Source: an uncultured Alistipes sp. (GTDB lineage: Bacteria; Bacteroidota; Bacteroidia; Bacteroidales; Rikenellaceae). Taken from it: a stretch of 64,000 bases of DNA. Below, piece by piece: positions 45,540-54,639 of the stretch; position 1 is the stretch's first letter; each line of letters begins with the position of its first letter. The DNA is taken from positions 45,643 to 109,642 of the forward strand of contig CAJUAV010000007.1 of the NCBI GenBank assembly GCA_910584485.1, written 5' to 3'. The notes beneath the pieces were generated by a model. The model ran no database searches and was not told where the DNA came from. It worked only from the letters and a program-made list of their open reading frames with translations. Made by a program: the position numbers and the translations under genes.

Positions 45540-46206
45540 GGGGCTCTTGCGCGAATTGCGGACGGTTGTGCGCGGGCGGAGGTTTGCGACGGGCGACTTG
45601 CTACGGGGGGCTTACGATAAGGGTGCGGCGGTTAAGGCGACAGACTCTTTTTCGGGCGGAAGCCTGCGGAGCGCACGCACTCGTCAGGTACGGGCCTCCG
45701 CAAGCGGGAGGCTGCGCCCCGCCGATCCCATGCGGGATCGAGAGTGATCGCAAAGCCCGCAGCCGAGCGGAGGGACAAACGAGCCTTCGGGCGAGTTGCA
45801 GCCCTCCGCCAGGGAGCGGCTGCGGGCTGCCATTGCTGCGCAATGACCGATAATACACCGCAATTTGCGACCCGCCGAACAAGCAAGAGGCGAGAAACAG
45901 CCCTCCGCCAGGGGGGCTGCTTATCTGCACGCGCTAAAACGCGAACTCGTTCGGGTCGAAGCCTGCGGAGCGCACGCACGTTTGCCAAAACTGCGGGCCT
46001 CCGCAAGCGGGAGGCTTCGGCCCGCCGCACATCCGTGCGATTCCCACCCGAGAGAGGCTGCGGCCCGCCGACGGCTGCGCCATCGAACCCTCGTAGTATA
46101 CGACAGCTCGCCGAGGCATCCCGATCAAACGGCAACGACCCGACGAGCTCCCTGAAAGGAGACCGTCGGGCCGCATCGCCGCTTATGGTCGGTCGGCTTT
46201 TCGAAA
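45540..46206. repeat. Structured GC-rich repeat mosaic, block 8
   Basis: No gene between the converging FKBP and blaR1 genes. Units include GATCCCATGCGGGATC near 45725, the long hairpin GGGCCTCCGC…GCGGGAGGCTTCGGCCC near 45990-46025, the short hairpins GCACATCCGTGC at 46027-46038 and GACGGCTGCGCCATC at 46070-46084. The stretch 45720-45915 closely matches 40885-41085. Confidence 0.75.
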
Positions 46207-48543
46207 TCAGCGGATGGTAAACTGCACGGGGATCGTGTACTGCACCCGAACAATGCGTCCGTCCTGCTGCGCGGGCACCCAGCGGGGCGAGCGCCGCAAC
46301 GCCCCCACCACCTCTTCGCTCAATCGCCGGTCGGGCGTTTGCAACACCTGAATATCGGTCACACGCCCCTTCAGGTCGATGACGAACGAGGCGAGCACCG
46401 TTCCTCCGATGCGGCGGGTGCGCAGCTCCTCGGGATAGCGGATCTGCGACATGATCCAGTTGCGGAAATGCGTCACGTCGCCGCCTTTGAAGGTCGGCAT
46501 GCGGTCGACGACCGTATAGGGTTCATCCTCCTCCACGGCCGCTGCTCCGTTCGCCGCCGCGGGAACGGCCGGCTCCGTCGCAGGCTCTTCCGCCGGCGCC
46601 GATGCAGACTCCGACGCAGGCACCGATGCGGGCGCCTCTACCCGGAAATCGACGGGCATCGTATAAATGACGCGCACCTTCGTTCCCTGCTGCTCGCCCG
46701 GGCTCCAGCGGGGCGAGGCCGAAAGCACGCGGATCACCTCGTCGCTCAAGAGGGGATCGGGGCTTTGCAGGATGCGGATCTGCGTCAGGTTGCCCTCGCA
46801 ATCGATCACGAACGACGCGACCACGCGCCCCGAACGCTTCCGACCGATCGCCCCCTCGGGATAGCGGACCCGCTCGTTCACCCAGTTGCGGAAAACGTTC
46901 AGGTTTCCTCCTTCGAAGGAGGGCATCACCTCGGCCACGACGAGGGGCTGCTCCTCGTCGCTCGTTTTCGACGCCTCCGAACGCGACTCGATCGCCTCGG
47001 CAGGCGCAACGAATCCCGTTACGATCACCTTGTCGATGTCGTTGGTTGCGGGTTCGGCCGATTTCAGCGTCAGTACGATGACGCCGTTTTTCGCCTGTTC
47101 GCCGTAGAGACGAACAGCCGCCTCCGTCTTCAGGACCTCGATCGATGCGACGCGGTTCGGGTCCACCCGACGGAACGCCTCTTCGGAGATGATCTTTCCG
47201 TCCAGCACATAGAGCGGCTGTTCGCTTCGAGCAGCCTCGGCACCGCGCGCAACCGCTCCGTATCCCGCGACAACCACCTCGTCGATCGCGGTTTCGGGTT
47301 CGAGCGACAGGATCGCAGCCACCGTCCAATCCTTTTCGGCTTCGGCCGCATCGATGCGCACCGTGTAGGTCTCGCTCTTCATGCCGACGTAGGAGATCTC
47401 GACGGTCGTGCCCGACGGAATCCGCAGCGTCGCCTTGCCGGCGGCATCAGTCACCGTACCGTGCGCAGTTCCCTGCACAGTCACCAGCGCGCCCGCCAGC
47501 GGTTTTCCTGCGGCGGAGACGAAGAGCATCAGCGTACCGACCTGCTCCTGCGTCGGTTCGGCGGCTCGCAACGCTTCGGCAGCAGGTCGCGCTTCGACCG
47601 CAGAACGCATGTCGACGGCGGGTTGCGTTTCGGCTGCGGGCCGTGCTTCGACGGCAGCGCTCCCGACCGTGCGGTATTCGGTGGCGCGCGCCGTGAAGGA
47701 GAAGGCGCACACCAGTCCGGCCATGACGGGCACCACGGCGGCCATGCGCAGCAGCGTACCCTTTTTGCGGATTTGCGTTGTCATCATTTCGAATCGTTTT
47801 TTGGTAAGCGAATGAGGCAGCCCGTTGGCGATGTCCGGACTGTAGCCGACAAGCTGCCGATAAATGGTCGTCATATAGGTGTCGCGTCGAAAACCGGCGC
47901 GCAGCACGTCGTGATCCGCTTCGAACTCCTCGACCTCGGCCAGCGACCGCGTCGTCAGCCAGGCGACGGGATTCCACCACAACAGCGCCTTGAGCACCTC
48001 GATCGCCAGTCGTTCGGTCGTGTGATGGTGCGCGATGTGGCTCGCCTCGTGGGCGATGATCGCCGAGAGCTCCTCCTCGGGGGTTTGCTGCCACAGATAG
48101 ATCGAGCGCAGGAACGAGAACGAGGAGATCTGCCGCAAGGTGCGCACCAGCCGATAGCGGGCGTGGTGCGAGACGAGGGCTCCCCGATGCAGGCGGGCGA
48201 TCTGAACCGCCTGCCGCGTCATCAGGGCCAACAGCACGAAAGCTCCCAGCGCATAGAGCGCCCACACGATCGTCCGATCGTCGATCGGCTGCGGCACGGG
48301 AGCCTCGAAACGCGTCGGGAGTAGGGGCAGCGGCTGTTCGGGCAGCGGAGCGACCTCGACGATGCGCCCGGGCCAGACGGGGATGTCGAAGAGCGGAATG
48401 AGCGACCCGACGACGAGCGCCGCGAAGAGGTAGAGGCGGCACAGCCCGTAGCCGACGCGGCGATCGAGCAACAGGCGGTAGCAACCGTAGAGGATGCCCG
48501 TCGAGACGATCGCTTCGAGCGCGTATTGCAGGAGCTCTTTCAT
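46207..48543 (-). CDS. BlaR1-like M56 metallopeptidase with TonB-type C-terminal domains
   Basis: A 778-residue inner-membrane protein. Four transmembrane segments and the M56 peptidase domain occupy residues 1-290, with zinc motif HEASH (His165, Glu166, His169) and the downstream Glu in EVEEFEADHD. A carboxypeptidase-D-like domain (about 345-420: GKPLAGALVTVQGTAHGTVTDAAGKA), a TonB-receptor plug-like stretch (about 440-520: PLYVLDGKIISEEAFRRVDPNRVASIEVLK) and two TonB C-terminal domains (about 560-650 and 700-778) follow. The penicillin-sensor domain of classic BlaR1 is missing. It starts 8 bases after blaI and likely cleaves that repressor on a signal, perhaps envelope stress. Confidence 0.92.
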   Translation of the reverse strand: MKELLQYALEAIVSTGILYGCYRLLLDRRVGYGLCRLYLFAALVVGSLIPLFDIPVWPGRIVEVAPLPEQPLPLLPTRFEAPVPQPIDDRTIVWALYALGAFVLLALMTRQAVQIARLHRGALVSHHARYRLVRTLRQISSFSFLRSIYLWQQTPEEELSAIIAHEASHIAHHHTTERLAIEVLKALLWWNPVAWLTTRSLAEVEEFEADHDVLRAGFRRDTYMTTIYRQLVGYSPDIANGLPHSLTKKRFEMMTTQIRKKGTLLRMAAVVPVMAGLVCAFSFTARATEYRTVGSAAVEARPAAETQPAVDMRSAVEARPAAEALRAAEPTQEQVGTLMLFVSAAGKPLAGALVTVQGTAHGTVTDAAGKATLRIPSGTTVEISYVGMKSETYTVRIDAAEAEKDWTVAAILSLEPETAIDEVVVAGYGAVARGAEAARSEQPLYVLDGKIISEEAFRRVDPNRVASIEVLKTEAAVRLYGEQAKNGVIVLTLKSAEPATNDIDKVIVTGFVAPAEAIESRSEASKTSDEEQPLVVAEVMPSFEGGNLNVFRNWVNERVRYPEGAIGRKRSGRVVASFVIDCEGNLTQIRILQSPDPLLSDEVIRVLSASPRWSPGEQQGTKVRVIYTMPVDFRVEAPASVPASESASAPAEEPATEPAVPAAANGAAAVEEDEPYTVVDRMPTFKGGDVTHFRNWIMSQIRYPEELRTRRIGGTVLASFVIDLKGRVTDIQVLQTPDRRLSEEVVGALRRSPRWVPAQQDGRIVRVQYTIPVQFTIR

Positions 48544-48551
48544 GGGGGAGG

Positions 48552-48944
48552 TCAGTTTTTCTCTTCGGCGCGGGCGGCGCGGATGATCGCCTCGATTTCG
48601 TTCATCTCGTCCAGCGGAATCGATTCGCGCTTCGAGAAGAACGAAACGAGCTGCACGAGCGATCCGTCGAAATAGTTGCCCAGCACGGAGGTCATCAGGC
48701 GGTCGGCGTAATCCGACTTTTCGACGAGCGGATAATAGCTGTATCCCCGACCGTTCGGTTTGCGGGCCACGTACTGTTTGTCCTCCAGAATTTTCAGGAA
48801 GGTGGCCACGGTCGTGTACTTGGGTTTGGGTTCGGTCATCTCGGCCAGCAGGTCGTTTACATTCGCCTCGCCGAGCTTCCACAGGAGCTGCATGATCTCC
48901 TCTTCACCGCGCGTGAGCGCTTCGTTTTTGCGTTTTGCCATCAT
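48552..48944 (-). CDS. BlaI/MecI-family transcriptional repressor
   Basis: A 130-residue winged-helix repressor: LTRGEEEIMQLLWKLGEANVNDLLAEM and the recognition region PKYTTVATFLKILEDKQYVARKPNGRGYSYYPLV, followed by a C-terminal dimerisation helix. It is expected to repress its own operon and to be inactivated by proteolysis triggered by the M56 protein downstream. Start at MMAKRK, with the second Met equally possible. A 10-bp palindrome at the transcription start is the likely operator. Confidence 0.94.
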   Translation of the reverse strand: MMAKRKNEALTRGEEEIMQLLWKLGEANVNDLLAEMTEPKPKYTTVATFLKILEDKQYVARKPNGRGYSYYPLVEKSDYADRLMTSVLGNYFDGSLVQLVSFFSKRESIPLDEMNEIEAIIRAARAEEKN

Positions 48945-48950
48945 GATAGA

Positions 48951-48972
48951 ACAATATTGTACGACAAAAGTA
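48951..48972 (-). promoter_or_regulatory. Promoter and probable BlaI operator
   Basis: Minus-strand TACTTTTG at 48965-48972 is the -7 element. The palindrome ACAATATTGT at 48951-48960 covers the expected transcription start, 7 bases before the blaI start codon, resembling the TACA…TGTA-type sites bound by BlaI/MecI proteins. Confidence 0.6.
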
Positions 48973-48999
48973 ATACGAAGATTTTAGAAAACAAATATT

Positions 49000-49814
49000 T
49001 CTTCGATTTTTTTAGCATTTTTTTCGAGAGGAGAGGCGGCGGCGGGCCGCAGGTGGCTTCGGCCCGCCGATCCCTTGAGGGATCGAAATCGATCGCAAAG
49101 CCCGCAGCCGAGCGGAGGCGGCAGCGAGCCCTTCGGCGAGGTGCAGCCCTCCGCCAGGGGGCGGCTGCGGGCTGCCGACGTCTGCGACGTCGAGCCGTTC
49201 GGCACACACGTTCGTACGACCCTCGCTCGGGCAGCAGCTTGCGAAGGGGCGCAACGAGCGAACGCGAGCAGCGGGCCTTCGCCGCCGAAAGCTGCGGCCC
49301 GCCGCGCTACCGCGCGAACTTGTTCGGACCGAAGCCTGCGGAGCGCACGCATGATGCGGATGCGAAATGCGGGCCTCCGCGCGCGGAGGCTTCGGCCCGC
49401 CGATGGCTGCGCCATCGAACCTTGCGGCAAGCGATGACACGCGATAACCCGCCGAGGCTCCTCCGATACAAAACCCCGTTTAACGGAGCGGGCTGCCGAC
49501 GTCTGCGACGTCGAGCCGACGAGTTCGCCGACGGCGGCAGGAGGCATTTCGAGCGGCCCGACGCGAGATGGCCGTCCGCCGCATGGGGCGGCGGCGAACG
49601 GCATGCACTTGCATGCGACCTTCGGGCAGCAGCTTGCGAAGGGGCGCAATGAGCCTTGCGCGAATAGCGGGCCTTCGCCGCCGAAAGCTGCGGCCCGCCG
49701 CGCTACCGCGCGAACTTGTTCGGATCGAAGCCCGCCGCCGCAAGTCCCGTTTTAACGAGACGCCCCGCAGCCGATTCGACCGCGGGGTATCCCGTTCTGC
49801 GCAATCGGCGCGGA
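49000..49814. repeat. Structured GC-rich repeat mosaic, block 9
   Basis: No gene in about 800 bases. It is the largest and best-preserved block: GATCCCTTGAGGGATC near 49068; AGCCC…GGGCT long hairpin (49145-49173) with GACGTCTGCGACGTC; a second long hairpin GGGCC…GGCCC with CGCGCTACCGCGCG near 49310; a third at 49371-49398 with GATGGCTGCGCCATC at 49402-49416; and a further set from 49490 to 49735. Bases 49143-49380 match 22191-22428 at 234 of 238 positions. Confidence 0.82.
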
Positions 49815-51038
49815 TCAGGCTTTCACCGTCCGTTTGCGTCCGCCCTTGGCGGCCAGTGCCTTGTCGACCTCGATCTCGAAATCCGACAGCACGTTCATGT
49901 AGTTGATGAAGGCGTCGTAAGCCGAGTCGTAGGGGTTGAAATAGGAGTGCACGTCGCCGTCCGAGAGCCATTTCGTCGCCATGTAGTAGAAATGGTCCGA
50001 CGTCTGGAGGAAATTCCACACGTAATTGAAATCCTCGCTCTTGAGCGCCGCCACCTTCTCCTTCAGCGCGTAGAGCTTCGAGAAGGCCTCGTTCTGCAAC
50101 TCGTTGCCGAGCCATGCCGTCACGTCGCGCTCCTCGTCGGCCCACGACATCACGTGCGGGCAGTGCAGCACCGACACGGGCTGGTATTTCTTGGCCGCCT
50201 CGCTCACCGTCGCGAACTCGAGCTCGCCCGACGCCAGCGCCGCCGCGGGCAGCGCACGCACGAAGTCGAAGATGCCCGTCTCGGCGCCCTGGTGCTCGCC
50301 GAAGGTCTCGTAGTCCATGAAGAGGTTCAGCACCTCGCCCGGGGTCTCCTCCGAAGCGAGCCACGACACATACTTGTCGGCCGTCAGCGGGTACTGGTCC
50401 CACCCCTGGTTCGAGAAGCGGAAGGCGATGTCGTCCGACAGCTTGTAGTTACGCAGCAGCAGGCGCATCTTCTGGTCGATGGCGTTGGCGTAAATATAGT
50501 TGGGCGATTTCCAGCCGAGGATGTGGCGGGCGCCCTCGGCCAGCATCGTCTTGAAGCCCAGCTCGGCCACCATGGCGCCGATCTCGTCCGAGTAGATCAG
50601 CTCCGTATTGCGGAAGGCGGTCGGCTTCACGCCGAACTCCTTTTTCAGCATCGCCGTGTGGAGCTTCACCTGGGCGGCGAAATCCTCCTTCGAGGCGAGG
50701 GCCGCCAGCGAGTGCGAATAGGTCTCGGCGAGGAACTCGACGCACCCCGTGGCCGCCAGCTCCTTGAACGAGTCGAGCACCTCGGGCGCGAAAGCCTTGA
50801 ACTGCTCGACGGCGATGCCCGTGATCGAGAAGGTGTAGCGGAACTTGCCCTTGTTCTCCTTGATGAGCTTCAGCAGCAGCGCGTTCATCGGCAGATAGCA
50901 CTGGCGGGCCACCTTCTGGAGAATCGCGCGGTTGGCCAGATCGTCCAGGTAGTTGTGGTCCTTGCCCATGTTGAAGAAGCGGTATTTCTTCAGACGCCAC
51001 GGCTGGTGAACCTGAAAATAAAGACAAACGGTTTTCAT
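49815..51038 (-). CDS. Glycoside hydrolase family 57 (alpha-amylase-like)
   Basis: A 407-residue cytoplasmic alpha-glucan hydrolase or transferase. GH57 conserved regions are visible: HQPWR near the start, GCVEFLAETYSHSL around residue 100, the nucleophile region FRNTELIYSD near 145, and FMDYETFGEHQ near 240 with the second catalytic acid. It has no signal peptide, which fits glycogen breakdown inside the cell. It is the last gene of the glycogen operon, 17 bases after the glycosyltransferase. Confidence 0.93.
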   Translation of the reverse strand: MKTVCLYFQVHQPWRLKKYRFFNMGKDHNYLDDLANRAILQKVARQCYLPMNALLLKLIKENKGKFRYTFSITGIAVEQFKAFAPEVLDSFKELAATGCVEFLAETYSHSLAALASKEDFAAQVKLHTAMLKKEFGVKPTAFRNTELIYSDEIGAMVAELGFKTMLAEGARHILGWKSPNYIYANAIDQKMRLLLRNYKLSDDIAFRFSNQGWDQYPLTADKYVSWLASEETPGEVLNLFMDYETFGEHQGAETGIFDFVRALPAAALASGELEFATVSEAAKKYQPVSVLHCPHVMSWADEERDVTAWLGNELQNEAFSKLYALKEKVAALKSEDFNYVWNFLQTSDHFYYMATKWLSDGDVHSYFNPYDSAYDAFINYMNVLSDFEIEVDKALAAKGGRKRTVKA

Positions 51039-51055
51039 AAGTTGTTCTATGTGTT

Positions 51056-52369
51056 TTATTTATTTTGATTCTCTTCGATCACGCGCTCGTACACCCGCTT
51101 GATCTTGGCGGCGGCGTCGTTCCACTTGAGGTTGGTCACCTCCTCGAGGCCCTTCGTCGAGAACATGTTCGACAGGGCGGGGTACTTGATCAGACCGTAC
51201 ATCGCGTCGGCCAGTGCGTCGACGTCCCAGTAGTCGACCTTCACGGCATAGTCGAGCACCTCGGCCACGCCGCTCTGCTTCGAGATGATGACCGGCACGT
51301 TCGAGCGCATCGCCTCCAGCGGCGAAATGCCGAAGGGCTCCGAAACCGAAGGCATGACGTAGACGTCCGAGAGCTGGAACATCTTGTGCACGTCCTCGCC
51401 GCGCAGGAAGCCCGTGAAATGGAAGCGGTCGGCGATGCCCAGACGCGCCACGCGACGGATCACGTGGTTCATCATGTCGCCCGAACCGGCCATCACGAAG
51501 CGCACGTCGGGTACGCGCTTGAGGACCTTGGCGGCCGCCTCGACGAAGTAGTCGGGACCCTTCTGGTAGGTGATGCGGCCCAGGAAGGTGATGATCTTGT
51601 CCTTCACGCCGCGCTCGGGCGCCGCCGCCGAATTTTCGGCGAAGCGCACGGCGTTGTGCACCGTCACGACCTTCTCGGCGGGGATGCCGTAGCGGTTGAT
51701 AACGATGTTGCGCGTGAGGTTCGATACGGCCATCACGCAGTCGGCGGCCATCATGCCCGCCTTCTCGATGGCGTAGGTCTGCGTATTGACGTTTTCGCCC
51801 GAACGGTCGTACTCCGTGGCGTGCATGTGGACGACCAGCGGCTTGCCCGAGACGCGCTTGGCGGCGATGCCCGCGAAATAGGTGAGCCAGTCGTGGGCGT
51901 GGATCACGTCGAACTGCCCTTCGAGGTCCTTGGCCACCTGCGCCGCCACCACGGCGTAGCGCGCCACCTCCTCCATGAGGTTGGCGCCGTACTTGCCCGA
52001 GAAGGTGTAGCGCTGCTTCCAGCAGTCGCTCGTCGACCAGACGCGCTGGCCCGTCTTGACATATTTTTCATGGTACGAGGCATACTCCTCGGGGGAGATG
52101 TAGGGCACCATGTTCGAGTCGATATGGATGAACGAGATCTTGTCCAGGATATCGTCCGCACCGCTGCCCGTCGAACCGTAGACGGCCTCGACGTCGCTCG
52201 CGTTCACGACGCGGATGAAACGTTGGTCCTCGTCGCCGTAGGCGTGCGGCATGATGAAGGTCACGTCGACGCCGTTGCGCGCCAGACCGCGCGTCATGCC
52301 GTAGCACGCCGTTCCCAGACCGCCGGCGATGTGGGGCGGGAACTCCCAGCCGAACATTAAAACTCTCAT
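51056..52369 (-). CDS. Glycogen-synthase-like glycosyltransferase
   Basis: A 437-residue GT-B fold glycosyltransferase. N-terminal MRVLMFGWEFPPHIAGGLGTACYGM holds the donor-loop glycines of the GT4/GT5 type, HAHDWLTY is typical of starch and glycogen synthases, and the C-terminal nucleotide-sugar site reads TFLGRITYQKGPDYFVEAA and MPSVSEPFGISPLEAMRSNVPVI (E-x7-E motif). It probably extends alpha-1,4-glucan from ADP- or UDP-glucose. Family GT4 versus GT5 is not settled by eye. Placed between the debranching enzyme and GH57 genes. Confidence 0.92.
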   Translation of the reverse strand: MRVLMFGWEFPPHIAGGLGTACYGMTRGLARNGVDVTFIMPHAYGDEDQRFIRVVNASDVEAVYGSTGSGADDILDKISFIHIDSNMVPYISPEEYASYHEKYVKTGQRVWSTSDCWKQRYTFSGKYGANLMEEVARYAVVAAQVAKDLEGQFDVIHAHDWLTYFAGIAAKRVSGKPLVVHMHATEYDRSGENVNTQTYAIEKAGMMAADCVMAVSNLTRNIVINRYGIPAEKVVTVHNAVRFAENSAAAPERGVKDKIITFLGRITYQKGPDYFVEAAAKVLKRVPDVRFVMAGSGDMMNHVIRRVARLGIADRFHFTGFLRGEDVHKMFQLSDVYVMPSVSEPFGISPLEAMRSNVPVIISKQSGVAEVLDYAVKVDYWDVDALADAMYGLIKYPALSNMFSTKGLEEVTNLKWNDAAAKIKRVYERVIEENQNK

Positions 52370-52449
52370 ATTGTTGCTTTAAATCTTTGTTATTGTTCCT
52401 GTTTCATGCGCCGCCGTTCCTTCGCCGAAGGGGCGGCGCAGGCCGCGGC

Positions 52450-54519
52450 CTACTTCTTCTTCGCGCTCTTTTTCGGGGCGGCAGTCTTCGCGGCCGCTTT
52501 GGCCGGCTTCGCGGCGGCCTCGGCGCTCCGTGCCGCGGCCCGCTTCGGCGCGCGCTTGGCCGAGGCGCCCCTCTTCGGGGCGGCGGCCTCCTTGCGCTCG
52601 CGGATCATGCGGTAGATCTCCAGCACGGCGCCCACGCTCCACGCCTGCGAAATCGCGCCGCGCGAGGCGTACGGAGGATCGGCGTCGTAGAGCTCGCAGA
52701 TCGAGCCGATGCCGTAGCTCTGGATATCCTCCTCGAAATCTTCGAGGATCTGCTCGGCCGACGGCAGGAAGCGGTCCCCGTCGACGTCGAAGCAGGCGGC
52801 CACGTAGAAGGGCAACAGCCAGGGCCATACCGAACCGTTCTTGCCCGCGAAATCGCGCTCGGCGGGGGTACCCTCCTGCGAACCGCGGTAGAGCGGATGG
52901 CGCGGCGTCAGCGTGCGCAGGCCGCGCGGCGTGAGCAGATGCTGGCGGATCGTGCGCAGCGTGTCGACGATCGTCTCCGACGAAATCATCTTATAGGGAA
53001 GGCCGCAGGCGACGACCATGTTCGGGCGGATGAAGTCGTTCACGCCGTCGCCGCCCACGTAGTCGGCCAGGTAGCCCGCCTTGAGGACGAACAGTTCGTT
53101 GAACGAACGCTTCGTGCGTTCGGGGATCTCCTTCCACGCCTCGACGAAGGCGCGGTCGCCGCACGCGGCGGCCAGCTCCAGCGCATAGCAGACGGCGTTG
53201 TACCACAGGGCCTGCACCTCGACCTGATAGCCGTCGCGGGGCGTCACGGCGACGCCGTCGATCACCGAATCCATCCACGAAACGGGGAACCCGCCGTTGG
53301 CCGAAGCCCAGACGAGGCCGTTTTCGTTCAGCACGATGCGGCCGTCCATGCCGCGGCGGTAGTTGTCGAGCACGCCCTTCATGGCTGCCCCGTAACGCGT
53401 CCAGACCGCCTCGGCGCCGATCTCGCGTTCGAGCTGCTGGAGGGTCCAGAAGAACCACAGCGGCGCGTCGACCGCCACGCGGGCCGAAGCCGATCCCGCG
53501 AACATGCCGTCGCGCATCTCGCGCACCAGCGTGTCGAGGACATCCATGCAGTCCTCCTTGTGGTCCTGTTCGAGCGTGATGCCGGGCAGGGCGACGAAGG
53601 TCTGACGGCCCGAAACGCCGTGCCACGGGTAACCCGCCACGAGCTCCGTGCGGCCGCCCGGGCGGCGGATAATGAACTGACGGGCGGAGTGCCGCATGCA
53701 GCTGATGAAATCGATCTTGTGCGTACGGCGGGCGATCGACTGCTCGAAGAGGCGTTCGATCTCGGCGGGCGAGGCCATTTCGTCGAGCGACGCGGAGAAG
53801 ATGATGCTTTCGCCCTTCTTGAGCTCGGTCTCGAAATAGCCCGTCGTCAGCAGGTCCTCGTAGCCGTCGTAACCGCGGGCGAGGTCCTGGAGGTATTCGA
53901 AATTGTAGTACCAGTCGGGGGCGGGCACGAACTCCGCCTCGGGCTTGGTCGTCTGCAGGTAGAGCCACGGGAAGGAGGGGTACATGCGGCAGCGCACGCC
54001 GTTCACGGCGGGATAGGAGTGGCCGTCGGCCTCCATGTTGGCCTTCGTCAGCGCATGTTTGTCGCGGAAGGCGAGGAAGGGACGCAGACGCAGCTTCGTT
54101 TCCGAGTGGGCGTCGAGCAGCGTGTAGCGGATCATGAGCTGCGTGCGCTTGTGGATCCAGAGCATCTCCTTTTTCAGGATCACGCCGCCCACGCGATAGG
54201 TGATCGTCGGCGTCGGCGTATACTCGAAATCGGTGATGTACTTGTGACCGCGCGGCTCGTAAACGCCCTTGTAACGGTGCAGCGCCAGATTGAACGACTG
54301 GTCGTGCTGGACGATCGTTTCGTCGAGCGACGAAAGCAGCACGTAGGTGCGGTCGCTGTCGTCGATCGGCGCAACAATCAGACCGTGGTACTTACGGGTG
54401 TTGCAGCAGACGATCGTCGTGCTCATGTAACCGCCGATACGGTCGGTCGCGAGCATCTCGCGTTGGAGCGAATACTCGAGGTTTCCCAACGAGGTTTTGT
54501 CGAAAGTTAAGGCTGACAT
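52450..54519 (-). CDS. Glycogen debranching enzyme (GH133) with a Lys/Ala-rich tail
   Basis: A 689-residue amylo-alpha-1,6-glucosidase. The N-terminal domain begins NLEYSLQREMLATDRIGGYMSTTIVCCNTRKYHGLIV. The C-terminal catalytic barrel has VDAPLWFFWTLQQLE, NENGLVWASANGGFPVSWMDSVIDGVAVTPRDGYQVEVQALWYNA, and RPNMVVACGLPY with the two acidic catalytic residues expected in the DS and SICELYDADPPYASRGAISQAWS segments. After the normal end (RMIRERK) about 45 extra residues of Lys, Ala, Arg and Pro follow (KRAPKRAAARSAEAAAKPAK…SAKKK), like a histone H1 tail. It heads the operon with the GT and GH57 genes. Confidence 0.92.
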   Translation of the reverse strand: MSALTFDKTSLGNLEYSLQREMLATDRIGGYMSTTIVCCNTRKYHGLIVAPIDDSDRTYVLLSSLDETIVQHDQSFNLALHRYKGVYEPRGHKYITDFEYTPTPTITYRVGGVILKKEMLWIHKRTQLMIRYTLLDAHSETKLRLRPFLAFRDKHALTKANMEADGHSYPAVNGVRCRMYPSFPWLYLQTTKPEAEFVPAPDWYYNFEYLQDLARGYDGYEDLLTTGYFETELKKGESIIFSASLDEMASPAEIERLFEQSIARRTHKIDFISCMRHSARQFIIRRPGGRTELVAGYPWHGVSGRQTFVALPGITLEQDHKEDCMDVLDTLVREMRDGMFAGSASARVAVDAPLWFFWTLQQLEREIGAEAVWTRYGAAMKGVLDNYRRGMDGRIVLNENGLVWASANGGFPVSWMDSVIDGVAVTPRDGYQVEVQALWYNAVCYALELAAACGDRAFVEAWKEIPERTKRSFNELFVLKAGYLADYVGGDGVNDFIRPNMVVACGLPYKMISSETIVDTLRTIRQHLLTPRGLRTLTPRHPLYRGSQEGTPAERDFAGKNGSVWPWLLPFYVAACFDVDGDRFLPSAEQILEDFEEDIQSYGIGSICELYDADPPYASRGAISQAWSVGAVLEIYRMIRERKEAAAPKRGASAKRAPKRAAARSAEAAAKPAKAAAKTAAPKKSAKKK

Positions 54520-54639
54520 ATGCGTATAAAAATTCTGTTCGTACTCTAAAGATATTAAAAAAAACGGCAACTTGTATCCGTTTTGCGGAAAAATATCTTT
54601 TTTGTCGCGAAATTCACCAAATTGATCGGGATCGGACCC

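Noticed and set aside
48552..48944. Beta-lactam resistance locus
   Set aside because: A BlaI repressor and M56 protease are present but there is no beta-lactamase gene and no penicillin-binding sensor domain.
41060..49735. Insertion sequence or transposon in the repeat blocks
   Set aside because: No transposase gene, no terminal inverted repeats bounding a block and no target-site duplication could be seen; a transposase acting from elsewhere remains possible.
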